A DNA stretch of 64,000 nt from Tubulanus polymorphus. Taxonomy: Eukaryota; Nemertea; Palaeonemertea; Tubulaniformes; Tubulanidae. Every line of letters begins with the position of its first letter. Position 1 is the stretch's first letter. Positions 40,301 to 50,900 of this stretch are shown in pieces. A program made the position numbers and the translations under genes. The stretch covers positions 4,717,001-4,781,000 of the forward strand of contig NC_134025.1 in the NCBI RefSeq assembly GCF_964204645.1. Direction: 5' to 3'. The notes beneath the pieces are model-generated. The model was given only the letters and a program-made list of their open reading frames with translations, had not been told where the DNA came from and did not search any database.

Positions 40301-41919
40301 CACTGTTTCAGAACGATGATGGAATTATTTGATGGTCTTTTTAAAAAGCGTCAATATAACCAATCCGTAAAATGGAAATATCTACCTGTGGCTGGGGAAA
40401 TCACAGAATAGATTGATAAATATTTTCCCAAATAACTATTTGTTATTTGCTTTCGTCAAACGCGTGGACACCCATTTATTTACTATATTTTGGTTTCTAA
40501 TTCGCACTTCGATTAAGCACCCATCTGGCTCAAATATCGTGGAGAACTTCATTACAGTAATTCCTAAAGCGAATATGCCAAAAAATCATTTTAATTTAGA
40601 AACGTTTTGAAATTGTTATTTGCAATATCCTGTGAATTTATTTTCATGTCTTGATTCTACAGTAAAGCCCCAAAAAGAATGGTTTAAGAAGTAAAATCTT
40701 CATTTTAAAGGATCATTCGTCTCAAAATGAACTGGATGTACTTAGGATTCATAATGAATGTATGGAGCCATTAAACAAGGTATTAGAGTTTATATTACCC
40801 CATTAAATCAATTTTAATCATAAACCCCAGTAGCTACGGTGCATCAGTACAAGGGTGACATAAATAACCGATATGACTGGGTTTCAAACGAAAGAAGATT
40901 AACTGTCACAGTTTTATCGCATATTTTCCTTGCATGACGCCGTTATAGCGTCTGACTCAGTAACTACACCAGGTAGTTTTGCTATATTATGTCATTCATG
41001 AGTATGAAAGACTATTTGCCGAACCATATCAAATACATTTGTGTAACGGTCCACGTGCATGTATGGATCGACGTATTAATTAAGGCACTAACTAAACTAG
41101 TTAACTAGTAGCACATTTTTCCTGCTCTGGAACTCACGCAAAGATGATTGACTCAACATAATGTAAATGTCATTGATGGTAATTTCCTGGTCGATTGAAT
41201 GAATTAAATTTAGTGCGTAAAAGTGGTATTTTGGTAAAATAGATTTTTGCCGAGGGGTATAAACGAGGATTCACGTAAGATTTAATAATTAATGAACAAA
41301 AAACCTTCCCACTACAAGCCGCAAATATACGTCTAGTTGTCTGATGATGAATTCTCACAGATTTTCAAGTGATGTAAATGGTTGGACGCAAGTTTTCGCG
41401 AATATCTCGCAAGTCCTGACGAGATTTACGCTTCGAGACATCTTGAGAATGTCTGATGAATAATTGACTAAGTGTAATCATTGCGATGCGTCGATATTCT
41501 CTCCACGGTATAGAAGTTCTTTAATTCTCTAACTTATTCACCTCGAAATTAAAACCAATGCAATATGATTTGCAAAGTAATTTTCATCACGACACACGCT
41601 CTGTTTACCACCGAGGGCAGTCGGTTTTTCTCCATGGAAATCAAATGTTAATCATTTTGCTTTAAGAAATTTGAAAGTTTTAGAAAAAAAACGACATCGT
41701 TGTGGATTTTCGGAGTCATTGTGTAGAACATGTGTTTGGCATTTCTCCCGAGGCTGACAACTTCGATTTATCTTCTGTGTCGAGTTAATCGAAGCGCATT
41801 CGTCGAAAGCAATTGTTTTAGTCTGTACAATTAATCAAAGATAACACGATAACCAAGCGGATTAATTTAAATTACGACCGCCGTAAACAGTTGAGACACG
41901 TTGGAAGTATGCTGTGTAT
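37302..41919. other. 3' flank of the receptor and unresolved sequence
   Basis: AATAAA at about 37436 is a likely polyadenylation signal for the receptor. A CTGACGATGG motif relative lies at about 38222. At 39303-39548 both strands stay open in complementary frames (minus 81 and plus 88 codons) and 39905-40090 is open on minus; the possible exons there could not be joined or recognised. Otherwise nothing seen. Confidence 0.4.
38215..38262 (+). repeat. CTGACGATGG...GTCGAAA repeat motif
   Basis: CTCCTGACGATGGCAG followed by AACGTCGAAATA. GACG pairs with CGTC, and the outer ACTCAA pairs with TTGAGT. It is the plus-strand relative of the motif at about 15525 (minus). Confidence 0.4.
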
Positions 41920-42819
41920 TCAAATTTGTTGGTAATGATCTATTGGTCCGGTGTGCTGGAAAGGCAACTCACGACAAAAACGGTCTTTTAAGCGGAAAAA
42001 TTTAATGAACAACGTAACATACAAAAGATAAAACAATTAAACAATAGTTGATTTTCTATTATCGAACAATATGATTTGTGACGAGCTGCAACATCTCGTA
42101 CTGAATAAGAAGTATACCGAATAACGACTTTGAGCATATACATGTATATTCATAAAGCACAACCTATTATTACTTATATATCAATCAAATACTATATCAA
42201 TCGATGAGACGTGAAATATTTCTGACCGATAAAAACTCATTTAGCATCTTACAGTAGCTTTCAGGCAACAACGTGTGAAATAACGAGAGAAACAGAAATA
42301 GCCGGTTTCACAACAGATCAACGATAGCGTTCTTCCATCATGAATCTGAAAAACGAATGAGACTATTACACGGACTTTTTGGTCTTGGCGCTAGATTTTC
42401 AATTCATTATTTTAAAATGATTGAGTTGCCGGGGCGGGCGTAGGAAAACCCTGTTAATACTAACCATGGTTAGGCTAACCATGGACGTATAATCTAGTTT
42501 ATACGTCCATCAGCTAACATGGTTTTCCTGCGCCTGGCCCTGATTGGTACGAGAACATTTCTCTTACCTTCATACAAGTTATGTATTGTCCGTCTGCGCC
42601 CATATCTATAATCACTACGCTGTAAAACATGAATGCGAAAATTGAATATAAAGCTCTGGTGAAAAATGAAAAATACGAGAATAACAACAACATGTTCATC
42701 GCCCTCAGGATATCACTACGGAATTCGGAACATTCGGAATATTTGACTACACATGGGAAGTGTGTCGTACGACCGTTTCTTTCACGATCATCGCAGGCTG
42801 ACGTCGAGATTTTATCCAT
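41920..42819 (-). CDS. candidate three-exon small membrane protein (tentative)
   Basis: Not a family I recognise. Proposed exons on minus: 42819-42568 (ATG to a near-perfect donor AAG|GTAAGAG), 42345-42253 (acceptor CGTTTTTCAG, donor ACT|GTAAGA) and 41955-41920 (acceptor GCCTTTCCAG, TGA stop). All joins are phase 0 and open throughout, giving 126 residues. Residues about 43-72 are strongly hydrophobic (MNMLLLFSYFSFF then SIFAFMFYSVVII), either one long or two short membrane segments. They are followed by DMGADGQYITCMK and then a Cys/aromatic-rich stretch (CCETGYFCFSRYFTRCC). The first exon lies in a 131-codon open frame. Evidence is splice consensus, phase and composition only; it could also be the 5' end of a longer gene, or chance. 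Transcript data would decide. Confidence 0.3.
42430..42540. mobile_element. foldback / MITE-like inverted repeat
   Basis: The inner arms are a perfect 12-bp inverted repeat, ATGGACGTATAA at 42481-42492 and its complement at 42499-42510. The outer arms GGCGTAGGAAAACC and its partner GGTTTTCCTGCGCC are near-complementary. The left arm carries about 16 extra bases that include the small palindrome CTAACCATGGTTAG. The TTTATACGTCCATGG motif of the arm recurs at 7002-7016. It lies in the proposed first intron of the tentative minus-strand gene. Confidence 0.6.
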
Positions 42820-44938
42820 CTCGGAAAGGTAAAACATATGAAACTGCGCATTCATATCTATCGAAAGATATCCAAGATATATATACACACATCTACACGG
42901 ACACATTTAGACAGACCTTTTACGTATATGCAAGTCTTTTGTGTTGTTTTAAATATACATTTCGTCCGATGTCGTAGTTTTGTTGTGCGGTGCCAAAGAA
43001 GACAAAGAAAATTAACTAAAGCAATAAGCACAGCTCGGGATTTATCTTGCGAGGAACATTGAAATGTATGTAGACGTTATCTTAACACACTTACGAAATG
43101 GAAGCTACAATAATGTTGTTTATTGATAAGATAAATACATCTTAACATCTTAGACATTTTAGTTCCGTTTAGATTCGGTACAATTTATGCATCACCTTAG
43201 CCTATTTCTTGACTAAATTGCAAAGTCTTTAAGATATTTTTTCATTTGAACATAACAGTCAAGAACAAATGCATTACGAAACCGAGGATCTCTACGATTC
43301 ATCTATCATCATCTACGTACCCTTTCCTTTTCTCCGCGAAAATGACGTAAGATCTAAGAAAGCGGCGCAGAAACTAGATAGCTGGCTGGTTGGTACTGAT
43401 AACTATACGGAATATGTCACGGTCCATCTCCATCAATCTTGCATTCTTCTTTAAACTTGTTTTTATTTTTTAACTCATGTTCGCGCGTTACAACAGGAGC
43501 TGGTTTGTTTGCTCATTTCAGTTATTTTCAATGCAACTATACTGACGAAATCAATGTAGTACATGTATTTTGATTGCACGAGCTTATATATTATATAGAT
43601 CTGTCTATAACTGTAAATTATGGACGATGTTTATTCTATGTCCGCTCAATTCATTTCGAATACCAAATAAAATCAATATATCTTTGATGAATAACTTATC
43701 TCTCTAATCTATGTATTTAGATATATGACTAAATAAGTATGTTCATAGCAAGTTCAGAGTGTGTTTCTACTTCTACTTTCTGTTTCTTCTTGTAACAAAA
43801 TGGTGACTTTTTTCCGAGATACGAGCAGTGGGTTTCCATACTAGACATGCAAAGGATGTTAAGTAAAGCTTACATAGATATGATGTGCATACATGCAACT
43901 GTAGAAGTTAGTTTGCGAAAAAAAGTAAAACTAAACTGAAGAGCAGCTATGGAGGTGGCACAGCACAACAATCTAACGTACCTTACTTAACAAAACAAAA
44001 TAATATGTCCGCAATGTTCAGCTTCACAAGAGAATTCGACGAAAACTCGAATTTGTTATTTAGTTCATCAAATACAGGTTTATCATTTTAAGGAGGTTTA
44101 TTTTGATACCAAGCTAAAGCGTAGAGGTCTGGAATATCAAACGGTAATATGCTTATCGGTAAAAGGTACACAAGGCGAAAATCGTTGAATGCGTTTGAAA
44201 AAAATCAATTTTTATTTCTCCGCAGAAATTAACATGAAAACTAATCTAAATATATACATGTGTAGAAAATCTGTATTCTATTCGAAATATTTGGATTATT
44301 TGTCGTCTAGTTTGAGCATGATTCTAATATGTTGGTTAGATTTTAAGTGTTTCTTGCATTGTTCTTCGTAGATCAAACTATCATGAACCTAAACAAAAGG
44401 GGTACCGATTATGTGCATACATAATATTTAAATGAAGCTATAAATTGATGATACAAACATAAAAATTCGGTAAAATATTTGATTACATGAATCAAGCATA
44501 GAAACTGAAATGGTCAAAATTGTATAAAGTTACAAAGATAAATGTTTGGCTACAAATTGAGGTAATATAAAGTAATAATTTAACAAATTATATGATATAG
44601 ATGGATATACTAAAACGAATCGTAGATTAAGAAAGGGCTTCCTTTCACTATATTTCATCCGAATTAAAGAAAATAATCGAAATATTTCGGATTGGATGAC
44701 TAGATTCAAATGATCAAATATTATTTCATGTATCATCTTGTGAGATCTTATGAAAGGAAGTCCCGAGGAATCCAAAAACTGAGTGCGTGTACATAGAATA
44801 GCGAAAACCGAAAAGGATATACCACGGAAGCGGTTATACTTATTGTGTCAGGGCATCCACTAATACTTTATGAGCTGACGCTTAATGAAAACAATGAACC
44901 TAAGGTAGCCAGCTACCTATTATATGTATTATTCACAT
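42820..44938. other. intergenic, 3' side of the TRIM-type gene
   Basis: No gene seen. It is AT-rich and should contain the 3'UTR of the TRIM-type gene, which is transcribed leftward from 51823; TTTATT near 44211 (AATAAA on minus) is a candidate poly(A) signal. The open frames at 42838-43062 and 43269-43454 are featureless. Confidence 0.4.
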
Positions 44939-47900
44939 TTAATCAATGAAGGCGCGTTCAGGCAAACTGTAGGATCTTGGAAGCGGGGGCCGAGGGGGAG
45001 GCACATCACTATCGTCAGATCCTATTGAACCTACTGAAGATGCTGGCTCTAAGGGTGCTGCTAGCGGTGCTGCCATTTCGGCAGACAATGCCGAAGAAGA
45101 TTTCGTAAATCGTTTGAATTGAAACAATGGCTTTGATATCTTCTTATACTTTGGTGGTTCTATTGCATTGAATTGCATCGGTGCTGAGGAGGGCAGAGAC
45201 TTGCTGTAATGATCTTTAAAATGTTTCATCTTCCGTTTATTATCTTTCATTTGCTCCTTTTCAAGCTCTTTTCGTAACTTCTTTTCTTTTTTCTGACGCT
45301 TCTTTAATTCCTTTTCATTCGGCTCCGATTCAACAGAGCTCCAAGATTTTACACTCACCGGCGTCGAGGGAGAATTTCCACATGGATCCATGAACGATGT
45401 GGATGATTCAGAGCTTAAACTTAACAGCGATGAGATATCAGGACGTTTCCTTCTTGCTAGATCCTTTGTTTGCTTCTTGGAAGGGTCTGCCTCAGCGGCA
45501 CTTTCCTTCTTCGATTTTCCAAGCCGACTTAGATAGCATTGAAGTCGTTTACCAACAGTCCTTGGGGGAGGTTTAGGTGGTTCAGCACATATATCAATAC
45601 TTGCTTCCCGAATGGGATCGAGACAATACAGATCAGAACTATACATCTCGGTACCAACGGAAACAGCCTTGTCAGCTGTTTCAATTGTCCTTTTAATCGA
45701 CCCGGTATCATCTCGGGAGTGGTATGCACTCCCAAGTGATGGCTTCGGCCCAAAGCCAATGACAATACCATAACCATGGCGTGCAGGAGCCCCATATCCA
45801 ATTGATCCAATGGAACCTTTCCTCAACGATTTTGATGATACGAGTGACATCGGCATGTTTACCATATTTATATCCGTCAGTGATGAACTATTCGATGTTT
45901 CTGGTTTTGAAGGCAATGAATAACGCCTACAAGGCGAAGCTAATAATATTTTGCGAGTGTCCGCACCAACATTCACACTTGTAAAAGCATTCAAATCTTC
46001 AGTTCCAACATGTTTATCCAATTTTACGATATTTTCAGTGACGAGTTTATAACTTTGATTCGAATGCGATCCATTTTTGGTCGTATTACATACTTCGTAT
46101 ACAGGATCACGACCATTCGAAATCAGTTTAACACCATCACGCTGTATATTCTCAGAATTTAGTGATTGTCCTTTCTGTGTCCAATCATCCACCATTATCG
46201 GTGTCTCCTGCACAGATGCATCTGACATATCAGGTCTTATTTCAATGCTGATATCCTCCGTAGCTGGTTTTTCGGATCGTTTACGCAGTTTGGTCATGGT
46301 TCCAACCTCCCTTATTCCATGACATCCAGTGGAAGTTGCAGCATCACAGATGTCAGGTTGGTCGGTTAGTGTTTCTTTGGTAGAAGTACGCGGTCTAACG
46401 TAAACCCCAAAGTTCTTTTGAATAATGTGCTCCGTCATCATTGAATTATCTACACTAAAAACCGAGCGACTGTCGTCTCCTGATCTACGATCAATCTTTT
46501 CAACGTAGTCGGTGTTTAGTTCGACATCTTGCAGTTCGACTGTTCTAGCATCACAACCAGCATCACTGGTATCGTGGACTAGTGCATCGCACGCTTTGTC
46601 ACTGGCAGTGCTAACCGAACCACTACATTCGACGGATTTCATCAGACCTAATGCGTATTGGTCGACAAACGTAATTTCATCCTGACACACAGGGAATACG
46701 CCAACTGCAACATTCACATAACTTTTCATATCGGATTGCGTTTCAGCATCACTTGTCAAAGCCATGAAACAATCGTCTCCTATTTCGGCATCAACCATAT
46801 TTACAGGTTCACTATTAGAAGCCTCGTCTTTCATCTCACGAACTTCTGCAGATCCCTCACCACAAGAACTATCGCACATCTGTACTATAGATCCCTCACC
46901 ACAAGAACTATCACACATCTGTACTATAGATCCCTCACCACAAGAACTATCACACATCTGTACTACCGATCCCTCACCACAAGAACTATCGCACATCTGT
47001 ACTATAGATCCCTCACCACAAGAACTATCACACATCTGTACTACCGATCCCTCACCACAAGAACTATCACACATCTGTACGATAGATCCATCACCACAAG
47101 AACTATCACACATCTGTTCTATAGATCCCTCACCACAAGAACTATCACACATCTGTACTATAGATCCCTCACCACAAGAACTATCACACATCAGTACTAC
47201 TGATCCCTCACCACAAGAACTATCGCACATCTGTACTACCGATCCTTCACCACAAGAACTATCGCACATCTGTACTATAGATCCCTCACCACAAGAACTA
47301 TCACACATCTGTACGATAGATCCCTCACCACAAGAACTATCACACATCTGTACTATAGATCCCTCACCACAAGAACTATCACACATCTGTACGATAGATC
47401 CCTCACCACAAGAACTATCACACATCTGTACGATAGATCCCTCACCACAAGAACTATCACACATCTGTACGATAGATCCCTCACCACAAGAATTATCACA
47501 CATCTGTACGATAGATCCCTCACCACAAGAACTATCACACATCTGTACTACCGATCCCTCACCACAAGAACTATCACACATCTGTACTATAGATCCCTCA
47601 CCACAAGAACTATCGCACATCTGTACTATAGATCCCTCACCACAAGAACTATCACACATCTGTACTATAGATCCCTCACCACAAGAACTATCACACATCT
47701 GTACGATAGATCCCTCACCACAAGAACTATCACACATCTGTACGATAGATCCCTCACCACAAGAACTATCACACATCTGAACGATAGATCCCTCACCACA
47801 AGAATTATCACACATCTGTACGATAGATCCCTCACCACAAGAACTATCACACATCTGTACTACCGATCCCTCACCACAAGAACTATCACACATCTGTACT

Positions 47901-50900
47901 ATAGATCCCTCACCACAAGAACTATCGCACATCTGTACGATAGATCCCTCACCACAAGAACTATCGCACATCTGTACTACCGATCCTTCACCACAAGAAC
48001 TATCACACACCTGTACTACCGATCCCTCACCACAAGAACTATCACACATCTGTACTACCGATCCCTCACCACAAGAACTATCACACAGCTGTACTACCGA
48101 TCCCTCACCACAAGAACTATCACACATCTGTACTATAGATCCTTCACCACAAGAACTATCGCACATCTGTACTACCGATCCCTCACCACAAGAACTATCA
48201 CACATCTGTACTATAGATCCTTCACCACAAGAACTATCACACACCTGTACTACCGATCCTTCACCACAAGAACTATCGCACATCTGTACTACCGATCCCT
48301 CACCACCACAAGAACTATCACACATCTGTTCTATAGATCCCTTACCACATGATGGATTTTCCGAAGAGAAGCACATAGCCATTGATTCCTCTTCGTCAGA
48401 ACTATCGATTCTATTTGAATCTCCCATATCGGCATCTGCTAGAATCAATCTTTCACCCTGTTTACCCAATGAACACGCATTACTACGCAGGTTGTCTATT
48501 TCAGAATGTTCATTGTTTTCACTTTTTCCATCAACGATATTTGTCGTATCCTTCATTTTAGCCACTGCCTCAGTTTCTACATCAGATACATCGTCACTTA
48601 TAATCTCCCCTCCACATTCCAGACAGCATGTGCTTATCTGAGGTATTGGGCAATTGCATTTATTAGTACTATCTATCTGTACAGGAGGGCCCAAACATTG
48701 AATCCCTATATCCTGGGTTAATATCGGGATACGTGATATGTTCAAATCCCTCATATCACACGAAAATGTAGCTTGAGATTCATTGTCAGAATCTTCGCAG
48801 AACTCTTTATCTTCACCGCCTCCAAGATGTCCTTCATCTGTGTCACTACTAAAAGATTCGGTACCAGATTCATCATCATCATCTAAGTCTCTCACAGATG
48901 ATGCATCGGAACTTTCCGAATAACTATAGTAGCTAACTCTTTTCAAGTAAGGTGATCTTAAGTAAGGGAATTCTTTAACTACTTCTGAAACAGTATTACA
49001 TATATCTTCCCCAGAGCCCTTTAAGGTTTCTATGCCTTCACACGTAGTTTTTGTTTCATTTTCAAAATGTTGGTTGTCGGTATCGTCTTTTGTAGAAGTA
49101 CTTAAAATCTCTTCAATTTCAATGGTGAAAGAGATTTCATTTTCCTCCTTAGTAACACTTTCATTATAGATTACGCTTTTATCGCTGTCACTGGGGTAAC
49201 TATCACTACATGTATCATCATTATCTGAACTAGTTTTTACATCATTTAGTGAAAATGTATTCGCTTCCGTGGATTTACTCAAAGAACACCAATCATTATC
49301 TATACCTACCGTGTAATCCCTTGAAGATTTTCGAATTTCATTTTGACTCTTGCGACGCCTGCTACTAGAGTGGAAAGTCTTTATATCTGGATCATCTAAT
49401 GAATAAGCGCGGGATTTCCGTTTTCGTATTTCGTTGAAGACATTTTCTTCATCTGAACTTTCAATGATATGTTCATCGAATTCAATCTTAGTATTCGTCC
49501 CTTTGTTTCTGAATCTAACAAAGTGCTCCGTACTTGTACCGACATTCTCATATTCGTTGTTCGTACACGTTCCTGTTGACATACACGAATTCAAGTCACT
49601 GGTACTAGTCGTTGTGCTGTATGTATCAATGCGTTCGACACTCGTTCCCAGTTCCCTTGTCGCTGCACACACGAGGACACTCTGATCCAATGTTGTTAGT
49701 GGAACTGTTTCAGAACTCGAATCAGCGCGTTCTACGATCAGTGTCATAGTTTGCTTATTCATTACTTCCTTATGAAACATTCTTGTACCGACATCTTTAA
49801 CGCGCATATCAGCGAATTCCATTTCGTTTCCACCGGCCCATTCTATAATTTCCGGAACCATTGTACTCTTCGTGGCTTTGGCTCCGTGTTGTTTAATCAC
49901 AGTTTCACGAGTCTGAGCATAAGCGCTCAATGATTCTAGGATAAAGTTCATCATTGGTGTTTTTCCCCGTAAAAATTTTCCCGGTTCCAGGTCGAGCTCT
50001 TCGATTGTTTCCGGTTTATTCTGATGCACATTCACAGCATTTTCAATGGGAACATATTGCTGGGGCCCCATACTGGAAAGTAGACCTTTGTAATAGTTCA
50101 ACAACTCCAGTTCTAATTCATGAGTCGAAGTCTCATCTTCATCGGTGAACGTAAGAAAATCAGAACCCGATGACGTGGTTGTCATGTCTGGTGAGACGGT
50201 ATTGCATCCGCTCTCGACAGAATACACTAACTCTGTATTCGATTCTCGATCTCGCGTTTCGAACTTCGTTGTCGTGTGTTTATGATGCACCACTTTGTCC
50301 TCGGTCAGCGTTTGTTTGTCGAAGTAAAGCCGATTTTCCGTATTGGTTTGTTTATTGTGTGGGATTGGTTCCATAGTGTTTGTAAACTTATCACTTGGCG
50401 TTGGTTTTTCCGTTTGAGTGCGGGTATGTACTCGTATCCTTTCCTCGGTATTCGTCTGCCTATTTCTCTGTGATGTTAGAACCGGGTCTGTTTCACACGA
50501 TACTTCCTTGGATTCATTTACTGTGATGGTTTCTTTATCGAATCCTATAGCTGGAATGCACGCCTGGATACAGTTATCGGTCCAAGATGATTTCATATTG
50601 CTGTCCATTGTGGTATATTCCTCGCGAATCTTACACATATCTGTTTGGGTTGCTGCAATACAGTTAGGTGATGCTTCCATTTCCGGAGAACTCGGCGACC
50701 GAAAACGACTGCTACCAAATCTTGGATGACTTGGTTTCGACCCACGATGCTCTTGCTTGCCGGAGTCCAGATATCCGAGGCACACTGAACCTTTGACGAA
50801 CTTGATATCTGGACTATTTTTTGTCTCTTTAATATCTGGAACTTTAATTTGAAGCAAAGACTCCATTCTTTCCCTAATATTCCGTTTTATTAGGAGTAAA

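Noticed and set aside
46764-47780. 338-codon plus-strand ORF as a gene
   Set aside because: Entirely explained by the 39-bp array on the opposite strand; the non-repeat ends show no homology or splice context.
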